Positions 18,810 through 30,664 of a stretch of 64,000 nt of DNA are shown here, one piece after another. Both the position numbers and the translations under genes were made by a program. Each line of letters starts with the position of its first letter. Position 1 is the stretch's first letter. The notes beneath the pieces were generated by a model, which was given only the letters and a program-made list of their open reading frames with translations, made no database searches and had not been told where the DNA came from. The stretch comes from Tholera decimalis (lineage: Eukaryota > Arthropoda > Insecta > Lepidoptera > Noctuidae), in assembly GCA_943138885.2 (NCBI GenBank), contig OW964555.2:47306459-47370458 (forward strand), in the 5' to 3' direction.

Positions 18810-21800
18810 CGGCGACGGGCTGCGCTCGCTGCCCGCCCACACGCTGCGCGTGACGCCGCACCGCCTGTTCACGCTGGTGGGCGTGCGCCTATAGCGGCGA
18901 CGGGCTGCGCTCGCTGCCCGCCCACACGCTGCGCGTGACGCCGCACCGCCTGTTCACGCTGGTGGGCGTGCGCCTATAGCGGCGACGGGCTGCGCTCGCT
19001 GCCCGCCCACACGCTGCGCGTGACGCCGCACCGCCTGTTCACGCTGGTGGGCGTGCGCCTATAGCGGCGACGGACTGCGCTCGCTGCCCGCCCACACGCT
19101 GCGCGTGACGCCGCACCGCCTGTTCACGCTGGTGGGCGTGCGCCTATAGCGGCGACGGGCTGCGCTCGCTGCCCGCCCACACGCTGCGCGTGACGCCGCA
19201 CCGCCTGTTCACGCTGGTGGGCGTGCGCCTATAGCGGCGACGGGCTGCGCTCGCTGCCCGCCCACACGCTGCGCGTGACGCCGCACCGCCTGTTCACGCT
19301 GGTGGGCGTGCGCCTATAGCGGCGACGGACTGCGCTCGCTGCCCGCCCACACGCTGCGCGTGACGCCGCACCGCCTGTTCACGCTGGTGGGCGTGCGCCT
19401 ATAGCGGCGACGGGCTGCGCTCGCTGCCCGCCCACACGCTGCGCGTGACGCCGCACCGCCTGTTCACGCTGGTGGGAGTGCGCCTATAGCGGCGACGGGC
19501 TGCGCTCGCTGCCCGCCCACACGCTGCGCGTGACGCCGCACCGCCTGTTCACGCTGGTGGGCGTGCGCCTATAGCGGCGACGGGCTGCGCTCGCTGCCCG
19601 CCCACACGCTGCGCGTGACGCCGCACCGCCTGTTCACGCTGGTGGGCGTGCGCCTATAGCGGCGACGGGCTGCGCTCGCTGCCCGCCCACACGCTGCGCG
19701 TGACGCCGCACCGCCTGTTCACGCTGGTGGGCGTGCGCCTATAGCGGCGACGGACTGCGCTCGCTGCCCGCCCACACGCTGCGCGTGACGCCGCACCGCC
19801 TGTTCACGCTGGTGGGCGTGCGCCTATAGCGGCGACGGACTGCGCTCGCTGCCCGCCCACACGCTGCGCGTGACGCCGCACCGCCTGTTCACGCTGGTGG
19901 GCGTGCGCCTATAGCGGCGACGGGCTGCGCTCGCTGCCCGCCCACACGCTGCGCGTGACGCCGCACCGCCTGTTCACGCTGGTGGGCGTGCGCCTATAGC
20001 GGCGACGGGCTGCGCTCGCTGCCCGCCCACACGCTGCGCGTGACGCCGCACCGCCTGTTCACGCTGGTGGGCGTGCGCCTATAGCGGCGACGGGCTGCGC
20101 TCGCTGCCCGCCCACACGCTGCGCGTGACGCCGCACCGCCTGTTCACGCTGGTGGGCGTGCGCCTATAGCGGCGACGGGCTGCGCTCGCTGCCCGCCCAC
20201 ACGCTGCGCGTGACGCCGCACCGCCTGTTCACGCTGGTGGGCGTGCGCCTATAGCGGCGACGGGCTGCGCTCGCTGCCCGCCCACACGCTGCGCGTGACG
20301 CCGCACCGCCTGTTCACGCTGGTGGGCGTGCGCCTATAGCGGCGACGGGCTGCGCTCGCTGCCCGCCCACACGCTGCGCGTGACGCCGCACCGCCTGTTC
20401 ACGCTGGTGGGCGTGCGCCTATAGCGGCGACGGGCTGCGCTCGCTGCCCGCCCACACGCTGCGCGTGACGCCGCACCGCCTGTTCACGCTGGTGGGCGTG
20501 CGCCTATAGCGGCGACGGGCTGCGCTCGCTGCCCGCCCACACGCTGCGCGTGACGCCGCACCGCCTGTTCACGCTGGTGGGCGTGCGCCTATAGCGGCGA
20601 CGGGCTGCGCTCGCTGCCCGCCCACACGCTGCGCGTGACGCCGCACCGCCTGTTCACGCTGGTGGGCGTGCGCCTATAGCGGCGACGGGCTGCGCTCGCT
20701 GCCCGCCCACACGCTGCGCGTGACGCCGCACCGCCTGTTCACGCTGGTGGGCGTGCGCCTATAGCGGCGACGGGCTGCGCTCGCTGCCCGCCCACACGCT
20801 GCGCGTGACGCCGCACCGCCTGTTCACGCTGGTGGGCGTGCGCCTATAGCGGCGACGGGCTGCGCTCGCTGCCCGCCCACACGCTGCGCGTGACGCCGCA
20901 CCGCCTGTTCACGCTGGTGGGCGTGCGCCTATAGCGGCGACGGGCTGCGCTCGCTGCCCGCCCACACGCTGCGCGTGACGCCGCACCGCCTGTTCACGCT
21001 GGTGGGCGTGCGCCTATAGCGGCGACGGGCTGCGCTCGCTGCCCGCCCACACGCTGCGCGTGACGCCGCACCGCCTGTTCACGCTGGTGGGCGTGCGCCT
21101 ATAGCGGCGACGGGCTGCGCTCGCTGCCCGCCCACACGCTGCGCGTGACGCCGCACCGCCTGTTCACGCTGGTGGGCGTGCGCCTATAGCGGCGACGGGC
21201 TGCGCTCGCTGCCCGCCCACACGCTGCGCGTGACGCCGCACCGCCTGTTCACGCTGGTGGGCGTGCGCCTATAGCGGCGACGGGCTGCGCTCGCTGCCCG
21301 CCCACACGCTGCGCGTGACGCCGCACCGCCTGTTCACGCTGGTGGGCGTGCGCCTATAGCGGCGACGGGCTGCGCTCGCTGCCCGCCCACACGCTGCGCG
21401 TGACGCCGCACCGCCTGTTCACGCTGGTGGGCGTGCGCCTATAGCGGCGACGGGCTGCGCTCGCTGCCCGCCCACACGCTGCGCGTGACGCCGCACCGCC
21501 TGTTCACGCTGGTGGGCGTGCGCCTATAGCGGCGACGGACTGCGCTCGCTGCCCGCCCACACGCTGCGCGTGACGCCGCACCGCCTGTTCACGCTGGTGG
21601 GCGTGCGCCTATAGCGGCGACGGGCTGCGCTCGCTGCCCGCCCACACGCTGCGCGTGACGCCGCACCGCCTGTTCACGCTGGTGGGCGTGCGCCTATAGC
21701 GGCGACGGGCTGCGCTCGCTGCCCGCCCACACGCTGCGCGTGACGCCGCACCGCCTGTTCACGCTGGTGGGCGTGCGCCTATAGCGGCGACGGACTGCGC

Positions 21801-24800
21801 TCGCTGCCCGCCCACACGCTGCGCGTGACGCCGCACCGCCTGTTCACGCTGGTGGGCGTGCGCCTATAGCGGCGACGGGCTGCGCTCGCTGCCCGCCCAC
21901 ACGCTGCGCGTGACGCCGCACCGCCTGTTCACGCTGGTGGGAGTGCGCCTATAGCGGCGACGGGCTGCGCTCGCTGCCCGCCCACACGCTGCGCGTGACG
22001 CCGCACCGCCTGTTCACGCTGGTGGGCGTGCGCCTATAGCGGCGACGGGCTGCGCTCGCTGCCCGCCCACACGCTGCGCGTGACGCCGCACCGCCTGTTC
22101 ACGCTGGTGGGCGTGCGCCTATAGCGGCGACGGGCTGCGCTCGCTGCCCGCCCACACGCTGCGCGTGACGCCGCACCGCCTGTTCACGCTGGTGGGCGTG
22201 CGCCTATAGCGGCGACGGACTGCGCTCGCTGCCCGCCCACACGCTGCGCGTGACGCCGCACCGCCTGTTCACGCTGGTGGGCGTGCGCCTATAGCGGCGA
22301 CGGACTGCGCTCGCTGCCCGCCCACACGCTGCGCGTGACGCCGCACCGCCTGTTCACGCTGGTGGGCGTGCGCCTATAGCGGCGACGGGCTGCGCTCGCT
22401 GCCCGCCCACACGCTGCGCGTGACGCCGCACCGCCTGTTCACGCTGGTGGGCGTGCGCCTATAGCGGCGACGGGCTGCGCTCGCTGCCCGCCCACACGCT
22501 GCGCGTGACGCCGCACCGCCTGTTCACGCTGGTGGGCGTGCGCCTATAGCGGCGACGGGCTGCGCTCGCTGCCCGCCCACACGCTGCGCGTGACGCCGCA
22601 CCGCCTGTTCACGCTGGTGGGCGTGCGCCTATAGCGGCGACGGGCTGCGCTCGCTGCCCGCCCACACGCTGCGCGTGACGCCGCACCGCCTGTTCACGCT
22701 GGTGGGCGTGCGCCTATAGCGGCGACGGGCTGCGCTCGCTGCCCGCCCACACGCTGCGCGTGACGCCGCACCGCCTGTTCACGCTGGTGGGCGTGCGCCT
22801 ATAGCGGCGACGGGCTGCGCTCGCTGCCCGCCCACACGCTGCGCGTGACGCCGCACCGCCTGTTCACGCTGGTGGGCGTGCGCCTATAGCGGCGACGGGC
22901 TGCGCTCGCTGCCCGCCCACACGCTGCGCGTGACGCCGCACCGCCTGTTCACGCTGGTGGGCGTGCGCCTATAGCGGCGACGGGCTGCGCTCGCTGCCCG
23001 CCCACACGCTGCGCGTGACGCCGCACCGCCTGTTCACGCTGGTGGGCGTGCGCCTATAGCGGCGACGGGCTGCGCTCGCTGCCCGCCCACACGCTGCGCG
23101 TGACGCCGCACCGCCTGTTCACGCTGGTGGGCGTGCGCCTATAGCGGCGACGGGCTGCGCTCGCTGCCCGCCCACACGCTGCGCGTGACGCCGCACCGCC
23201 TGTTCACGCTGGTGGGCGTGCGCCTATAGCGGCGACGGGCTGCGCTCGCTGCCCGCCCACACGCTGCGCGTGACGCCGCACCGCCTGTTCACGCTGGTGG
23301 GCGTGCGCCTATAGCGGCGACGGGCTGCGCTCGCTGCCCGCCCACACGCTGCGCGTGACGCCGCACCGCCTGTTCACGCTGGTGGGCGTGCGCCTATAGC
23401 GGCGACGGGCTGCGCTCGCTGCCCGCCCACACGCTGCGCGTGACGCCGCACCGCCTGTTCACGCTGGTGGGCGTGCGCCTATAGCGGCGACGGGCTGCGC
23501 TCGCTGCCCGCCCACACGCTGCGCGTGACGCCGCACCGCCTGTTCACGCTGGTGGGCGTGCGCCTATAGCGGCGACGGGCTGCGCTCGCTGCCCGCCCAC
23601 ACGCTGCGCGTGACGCCGCACCGCCTGTTCACGCTGGTGGGCGTGCGCCTATAGCGGCGACGGGCTGCGCTCGCTGCCCGCCCACACGCTGCGCGTGACG
23701 CCGCACCGCCTGTTCACGCTGGTGGGCGTGCGCCTATAGCGGCGACGGGCTGCGCTCGCTGCCCGCCCACACGCTGCGCGTGACGCCGCACCGCCTGTTC
23801 ACGCTGGTGGGCGTGCGCCTATAGCGGCGACGGGCTGCGCTCGCTGCCCGCCCACACGCTGCGCGTGACGCCGCACCGCCTGTTCACGCTGGTGGGCGTG
23901 CGCCTATAGCGGCGACGGGCTGCGCTCGCTGCCCGCCCACACGGCGCGCGTGACGCCGCACCGCCTGTTCACGCTGGTGGGCGTGCGCCTATAGCGGCGA
24001 CGGGCTGCGCTCGCTGCCCGCCCACACGGCGCGCGTGACGCCGCACCGCCTGTTCACGCTGGTGGGCGTGCGCCTATAGCGGCGACGGGCTGCGCTCGCT
24101 GCCCGCCCACACGCTGCGCGTGACGCCGCACCGCCTGTTCACGCTGGTGGGCGTGCGCCTATAGCGGCGACGGGCTGCGCTCGCTGCCCGCCCACACGCT
24201 GCGCGTGACGCCGCACCGCCTGTTCACGCTGGTGGGCGTGCGCCTATAGCGGCGACGGGCTGCGCTCGCTGCCCGCCCACACGCTGCGCGTGACGCCGCA
24301 CCGCCTGTTCACGCTGGTGGGCGTGCGCCTATAGCGGCGACGGGCTGCGCTCGCTGCCCGCCCACACGCTGCGCGTGACGCCGCACCGCCTGTTCACGCT
24401 GGTGGGCGTGCGCCTATAGCGGCGACGGGCTGCGCTCGCTGCCCGCCCACACGGCGCGCGTGACGCCGCACCGCCTGTTCACGCTGGTGGGCGTGCGCCT
24501 ATAGCGGCGACGGGCTGCGCTCGCTGCCCGCCCACACGGCGCGCGTGACGCCGCACCGCCTGTTCACGCTGGTGGGCGTGCGCCTATAGCGGCGACGGGC
24601 TGCGCTCGCTGCCCGCCCACACGCTGCGCGTGACGCCGTACCGCCTGTTCACGCTGGTGGGCGTGCGCCTATAGCGGCGACGGGCTGCGCTCGCTGCCCG
24701 CCCACACGGCGCGCGTGACGCCGCACCGCCTGTTCACGCTGGTGGGCGTGCGCCTATAGCGGCGACGGGCTGCGCTCGCTGCCCGCCCACACGGCGCGCG

Positions 24801-25868
24801 TGACGCCGCACCGCCTGTTCACGCTGGTGGGCGTGCGCCTATAGCGGCGACGGGCTGCGCTCGCTGCCCGCCCACACGCTGCGCGTGACGCCGCACCGCC
24901 TGTTCACGCTGGTGGGCGTGCGCCTATAGCGGCGACGGGCTGCGCTCGCTGCCCGCCCACACGCTGCGCGTGACGCCGCACCGCCTGTTCACGCTGGTGG
25001 GCGTGCGCCTATAGCGGCGACGGGCTGCGCTCGCTGCCCGCCCACACGGCGCGCGTGACGCCGCACCGCCTGTTCACGCTGGTGGGCGTGCGCCTATAGC
25101 GGCGACGGGCTGCGCTCGCTGCCCGCCCACACGCTGCGCGTGACGCCGCACCGCCTGTTCACGCTGGTGGGCGTGCGCCTATAGCGGCGACGGGCTGCGC
25201 TCGCTGCCCGCCCACACGGCGCGCGTGACGCCGCACCGCCTGTTCACGCTGGTGGGCGTGCGCCTATAGCGGCGACGGGCTGCGCTCGCTGCCCGCCCAC
25301 ACGGCGCGCGTGACGCCGCACCGCCTGTTCACGCTGGTGGGCGTGCGCCTATAGCGGCGACGGGCTGCGCTCGCTGCCCGCCCACACGGCGCGCGTGACG
25401 CCGCACCGCCTGTTCACGCTGGTGGGCGTGCGCCTATAGCGGCGACGGGCTGCGCTCGCTGCCCGCCCACACGCTGCGCGTGACGCCGCACCGCCTGTTC
25501 ACGCTGGTGGGCGTGCGCCTATAGCGGCGACGGGCTGCGCTCGCTGCCCGCCCACACGGCGCGCGTGACGCCGCACCGCCTGTTCACGCTGGTGGGCGTG
25601 CGCCTATAGCGGCGACGGGCTGCGCTCGCTGCCCGCCCACACGGCGCGCGTGACGCCGCACCGCCTGTTCACGCTGGTGGGCGTGCGCCTATAGCGGCGA
25701 CGGGCTGCGCTCGCTGCCCGCCCACACGGCGCGCGTGACGCCGCACCGCCTGTTCACGCTGGTGGGCGTGCGCCTATAGCGGCGACGGGCTGCGCTCGCT
25801 GCCCGCCCACACGCTGCGCGTGACGCCGCACCGCCTGTTCACGCTGGTGGGCGTGCGCCTATAGCGGC
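18729..25868 (+). repeat. 84 x 85-bp tandem array derived from the end of a coding exon
   Basis: Unit starts (gacggg/gacgga) fall at 18729 + 85k for k = 0 to 83, and the last unit ends at 25868, exactly 7140 bp with no indel seen. Each unit contains the last 27 codons and the TAG stop of the exon at 18620-18809 plus a short linker. Variants are few: G to A in cgg(g/a)ctg, C to A in ggg(c/a)gtg, CT to GC in cacg(ct/gc)gcg, and one C to T. Since 85 is not a multiple of three, the frame rotates each unit and stops recur on both strands. It is very GC- and CpG-rich compared with its surroundings. Confidence 0.95.
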
Positions 25869-26515
25869 GACCGAGCTGCCGGTTCCAAGTGCATTTTTAT
25901 AAGTTTCCTGGAGGCTAAATATGATATTATCGAGATATAATCTTGATCATACCACATTGCTTTAATATTCGTACCTAGTATTCTCGCCTTAAATTCTAAA
26001 TTAAACAAAAAGCTAGTTAATGATAAAATGTTATATAAACAATTGGATATACCTAGTGAATCCTCGGAGCGTTGGAAAATTATACACGTTCTGTGTTTAG
26101 AACACTGAGTCGAAAGACATATGGACACCAGACCTCATAATTATGCGCCGTAACAGACTCGGCATACCTCAGCACACTAACAAAGACGCATTGCTCATTG
26201 TGTTGCTGTATGCAAATCGGAATGGATTTCACGCAAGTGCCGTTGTGCCTATCCGGTAGCCTTTGCATGAACTGGCCACCCCGAACCTAGCCGAAGTTTG
26301 ATGTGAAACATGGATTAGGCGCGCCATGGTAAGTAGTAAAATCAAAAAACTTGAACATAGCATGCCGTGGTGCCCTACGCCACCGCTCTTGACGCCCGCG
26401 TGTGTGTGTGATATATGTACTGTAATTATTATTATAATTAAAATAATAAGAAAATAAATTGATTTTATTAACATATTCTTTGTTTCACTTCATACAAATT
26501 ATAGATATTTATTAA
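25869..26515. other. Flank of the array, no gene seen
   Basis: Composition returns to AT-rich immediately after the last unit. If the exon at 18620 is real, this would contain the rest of the 3' UTR. An AATAAA-type signal lies near 26451-26456 (aaaataaattg). No coding exon is recognised. Confidence 0.45.
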
Positions 26516-26516
26516 T

Positions 26517-26711
26517 TACTAGCTGCTGCCCGCAACTTCGTTCGCGTGGGGGAGGATTTCGCGCGTAAATCCCGATCCCGTGGGAATTCTAGGATAAAAA
26601 ACTAGCCTGTGTTGTTCCAAGATGTCAACTACCTATCTACTTACCAAATTTTATTAAATCCATCCAGTAGGTCCGGAGATAAGCGTGTACAAACAGACAG
26701 ACTTTAATTTT
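26517..26711 (-). mobile_element. Helitron 3'-end fragment
   Basis: On the minus strand it ends ...cgaacgaagttgcgggcagcagctag followed by T, matching the hairpin and CTAG-T end of lepidopteran Helitrons. The 5' terminus is not seen, so it is a fragment. Confidence 0.6.
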
Positions 26712-27809
26712 TTTTGTCGTGTTACCGTTCCTTAACTTCTAGAGCCCCAGCGGCACAAAAACGTGCCAGTAAACAAGTATTAGTTGAGCCCCGCTTTCTT
26801 ACGATAAGAGCCCGCCCGCGGTACTTGACGGATGGTTGACGTAATAATGGCGGTCCTTGAGAGGTTAAACCACCTCAATTATTATTTTTGTATAAAATTA
26901 AAATGTCCCTCTAGTGGTAAAGGAATAAAAGCCCGGATGCAAGGTGGGTTGGTATTGGAGACAAGGAAACAACAAACTGTTTCAAACAACAAAAGTTTAT
27001 TCCAACAATGTAAAGGTAAATACAACAAAAGGTTATTGCCAGCCAGCCTAAACTGCAGTCGGTGGAACTACGGGCGTGGACTTGTGGAGGGTTGGAGATA
27101 ATCCCAGTACTGTTCTATTCTTTTAAATTAAAGGAGATGTTTCATTTTTATACATTTCAGCAAAGCTGGGAAACACCCCTGAAAAGAATAAAGCACAGAT
27201 AACTTTAAATAAGTCAGAGAGAATAAAGTAACATGTTTTTATGTACAGAATAAAAATTAAAAATGTTTAACGTTTGTCCTAAGAGTTATGACAGCCATGA
27301 CCACAGAACAATATATACTCTAGGCAATGGCGGATCCAGGGGGGGGTCATGACCCCCCCCCCCTGGGCTACCCCACAGAGTACATTTTATATACTGAGAT
27401 AGAGCCGTCACTCGAAGATTCCAGAACGCCCGCGCCCTCTGGCAACAAGTAACAACAACAATGTATGAAGCATATGAATATATATATATATATATAGCAT
27501 ATAGATATAGCTACCTACAAATCAGGGTACCACTGCATAGGCCGTCCTATTTACTCCTTTTTATTTAGTACTTAGTAATTTGTGTTGATTTACAATAAAA
27601 CAATATAATTACAACACCAAATACTTTATTAAAATCTTCTGTTACAATATTTGATGGCCATCTGAATTTTATCTTCCATAATCGTTTCGTGATCCACACA
27701 ATAACTTAGAAGTATCCTTAGGTACACACCAATTAAATAAGAATATATTATATCTTAAATTTCTTGAATTATTTGCAATTATTGACTTATTATTTGACAA
27801 ATTATTTAT
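26712..27809. other. Intergenic DNA with a possible hAT-like terminus
   Basis: No gene is recognised. At 27325-27360 the run aatggcggatccagg, then G- and C-tracts forming a palindrome, resembles the outer end of hAT-type MITEs; no partner end was found. A TA dinucleotide run lies at 27478-27497. The rest is AT-rich. Confidence 0.5.
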
Positions 27810-30660
27810 TCTATTCTATTCTATTTTTGGTTAATGGCAAGTGGAGCCGATGTCGACTATTCTGCCAATGTCTAAAGTAAATTGGAAAAACAAGTGTGTA
27901 TGATTAATGATTAGAGACAGAATGGATTTAGAAAAGAAAAAAGTTAAAATCAGAACAGGAACGATAGTCTCTGTTTCTTCAATTGGTACAGTTGAACTTG
28001 TTGGGTTAGTACAGGACTGAAACAAACAAAGAATAAAAATACATAAATATTATAGTTGTTAAACGATTACATAAATTATACCACAACCATACAGACAATT
28101 TTTGGTACTCTGGCTCACAGTTTTATATTGTTGTGACGGATGAAACTCATCAGCGCCACAAGCAGTTCTGGTGAAGGAAATGTTAGAAGAGAAGAGAAGT
28201 TAATTGGAAGAGGGATCTTAAATTTCGGGAGACGACTATACAAATCTGAAGATGAGACGATATTTGGGCATTTAAAAAATATGTGGTCCAGTGTGCCTTC
28301 TTCCAGGCCGCATTCGCATAGGGATGAGTCCCGAACACGGATTTTTTCCAAGAACACAGGAGTGCAACAAAAACCTAAGCGGATTCTACAGAGGACGGAG
28401 ATGATGGATTTCGACACCTTTTTGTATGTGTAGAACCAAGGTTTTGGCTTAACATATGGTTGCACTGCATAAAAGAATTTGCCTTTCTTCTTCCCAGTCG
28501 AGTTCCACTGCTGTTGCCAAGTACTGTAAAGGTTTTCTTTTGGGAGATTCAGTAAATCATAGCCCTGATGGGCATTGTGGCAGAGATCGGCTGTAGCAGA
28601 TGAACATGCACCTTTGGCCAAGGCATCGACGCACTCATTGCCCTTAATGCCACAATGGCTAGGTATCCAAACCAACTGAACATCCTTCCGGCTATAACTG
28701 CACGAGAAAAGTGATTTTTTAATTTTTAAAATAAGCGTACTGTGCAATTTACCTTTGAAAGGGTTTTGGACTAGGGCTTGGAGACAGCTTAGGGAGTCTG
28801 TAAATATAACGGCTTTGTCAATGCGGTGGGACTCGATGAAAAGACACGCTTCCAATAATGCCACGCACTCGCCTGTGAACACAGATGCTTCCTTGGGACA
28901 TTTGTATTGAAGTATGATCCTGGAGTTTTCGAAAAATACTGCAGCTCCAGTGTGATTAGAGTCAGTAGATTTTGAGGCGTCTGTAAAAAATCTCTGGAAA
29001 CCGTCCCATCGCTGGGCCACGGATGCATTGAAGATCGAATTTGCTGAAGGGGAATTTTTGGGTATACCTATATTGAAATGGATTTTTGGAATGAAACATA
29101 AGACTTCGTAGTCGAAATGAAAGAGGGGTAATTTAGGAAACTGTACGATTGGGCATTCTAAACTTTGAGTTAGACGAAAATGTTTTAAGATTAAAGGCGT
29201 TTCTTTATTTTTCCAATAATTTGAGGTTCTGCTTATGGAATTTAGCTCATGCAATTTAGTAATAAGGGGATGGGAAGACCTACAAATTACCCTAGATAAA
29301 AAACGGGAGGCCAGGTACTGTCGCCTTAGGGCCAGGGGAGGTTCAGCGCATTCGACCTGCAACGCGCCGATGGGCGAAGACTTCATACATCCAGAGATGA
29401 TCCGAAGACACTTGGACTGTACCCTGTCAAGTCCAGCCAAAGCACCTTTGTTGCATGGTGTTAAGTGGAACGTGCCATAGTCCAAAATACTGCGAACTAG
29501 GGCATTATAAACTAATTTCATGGTGTACGGGTGAGCACCCCACCATACGCCCGCAAGTACTTTTAAAATTGAGATGACACGTTCACATTTACTGATTAGG
29601 TGATTAATGTGGTGCTTGCCAGTTAATTTCGGGTCAAGAAAAACGCCCAGAAATTTGACCTTACTTGAGAGCGGGATGTTTTTCCCCGAGATGGTTACCG
29701 TTATCTGTGGGATTGTCCTCTTGCGGGAAAAGACTACTGCCGAGCTTTTTGGTGCAGATAACGTAAGGCCGCGTTTTGAAAGCCAATGATTAAGAGAGTC
29801 CAGTGAGAGGCACAGAGATGACGCAGCGTCTACGATAGAGGAGTGTGACACATACAGGGCTAAGTCATCAGCGTACTGTAAAATACGACAATCAGTGTTT
29901 AGGCAGGAGCCAATATCAGCTGTGTAAAGGTTATAAAGAAGGGGGCTTAAGACGAAGCCCTGCGGGAGTCCTCTCCAAGTCACCCTCCCATCAAAGTCCT
30001 CACCCTGGACCCTCAAAACCAAAGAGCGAGACCAAAGTAGTCCACATATGTTTTCGATCATCTTAGCCGGAATACTCAGCTGATGCAGTTTCTGCCTGAG
30101 AACGGGAAGAAGAACGTTATCGTATGCGGAGGAAATATCTAGAAAGGCAGCAACAACTGACTCGTTTTTGGAGAACGCCAAACGGATATCCGTGACTAGA
30201 ACTCCAACACTGTCCATTGTGCCGAGCCCCTTCCTGAAACCAAATTGGTAGTTCGGCAGTAAGCCTCTGGATTCTACTATCCATTCTAGACGGTTTTTAA
30301 TAAGATGTTCGAGTAATTTGGCTAAGACTGAAGACAGGGCGATAGGTCTAAGGCCATTAGGGTCATCCACATGTTTGCCAGGTTTGAGCAGAGGGATAAT
30401 AATTTGCAGTTTCCATTGGTCTGGAACCCAACCATGATTGTAACAGTAATTTAATAAATCTAGGTAATATAATTTTGCTTTTTTTCCTGCACGAGTGATA
30501 AAAGAATACGGTATCCCGTCACTACCAGGTGCTGAGTCCTGGACATGGTTGAGCACAACATCTAGTTCTTCTGAGGTAAATGGCGCGTCAAAAGGGTCAT
30601 CAGATTCTATAAGGCGCGGCAAACTATGGCACTATTATGCCCAACCGAGGGGACTGTGCC
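27810..30660 (-). mobile_element. I-type LINE, 5'-truncated
   Basis: A non-LTR retrotransposon on the minus strand. The 5' side stops near 30660, inside what should be the endonuclease-to-reverse-transcriptase linker, so the endonuclease is missing. The 3' UTR (28114 to about 27810) ends in a short AATAG-type repeat (agaatagaatagaataaa on the minus strand), resembling the simple-repeat tails of I-superfamily LINEs. The RNase H domain supports the I group rather than Jockey. Confidence 0.78.
28115..30622 (-). CDS. LINE ORF2 fragment: reverse transcriptase and RNase H
   Basis: The frame is open for 835 codons with no internal stop and no ATG at its start, consistent with 5' truncation. The reverse transcriptase has FGFRKGLGTMD near 127, FLDISSAYDNV near 160, RGLPQGFVLSPLLYN near 217 and YADD at 250-253. 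RNase H follows, with FTDAS near 546, the Glu in GECVALLEA near 585, IFTDSLS near 607 and NECVDALAKG near 662, so all four acidic residues are present. A Cys/His cluster (CECGLEEGTLDHIFFKC) lies near the C-terminus. Lack of the endonuclease means it cannot move alone. Confidence 0.88.
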   Translation of the reverse strand: MPRLIESDDPFDAPFTSEELDVVLNHVQDSAPGSDGIPYSFITRAGKKAKLYYLDLLNYCYNHGWVPDQWKLQIIIPLLKPGKHVDDPNGLRPIALSSVLAKLLEHLIKNRLEWIVESRGLLPNYQFGFRKGLGTMDSVGVLVTDIRLAFSKNESVVAAFLDISSAYDNVLLPVLRQKLHQLSIPAKMIENICGLLWSRSLVLRVQGEDFDGRVTWRGLPQGFVLSPLLYNLYTADIGSCLNTDCRILQYADDLALYVSHSSIVDAASSLCLSLDSLNHWLSKRGLTLSAPKSSAVVFSRKRTIPQITVTISGKNIPLSSKVKFLGVFLDPKLTGKHHINHLISKCERVISILKVLAGVWWGAHPYTMKLVYNALVRSILDYGTFHLTPCNKGALAGLDRVQSKCLRIISGCMKSSPIGALQVECAEPPLALRRQYLASRFLSRVICRSSHPLITKLHELNSISRTSNYWKNKETPLILKHFRLTQSLECPIVQFPKLPLFHFDYEVLCFIPKIHFNIGIPKNSPSANSIFNASVAQRWDGFQRFFTDASKSTDSNHTGAAVFFENSRIILQYKCPKEASVFTGECVALLEACLFIESHRIDKAVIFTDSLSCLQALVQNPFKGKLHSTLILKIKKSLFSCSYSRKDVQLVWIPSHCGIKGNECVDALAKGACSSATADLCHNAHQGYDLLNLPKENLYSTWQQQWNSTGKKKGKFFYAVQPYVKPKPWFYTYKKVSKSIISVLCRIRLGFCCTPVFLEKIRVRDSSLCECGLEEGTLDHIFFKCPNIVSSSDLYSRLPKFKIPLPINFSSLLTFPSPELLVALMSFIRHNNIKL

Positions 30661-30664
30661 CCCC

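Noticed and set aside
18729..25868. CRISPR array or protein-coding repeat domain
   Set aside because: Units are directly adjacent with no unique spacers. The 85-bp period rotates the reading frame and each unit carries stops, so no repeat protein can be made.
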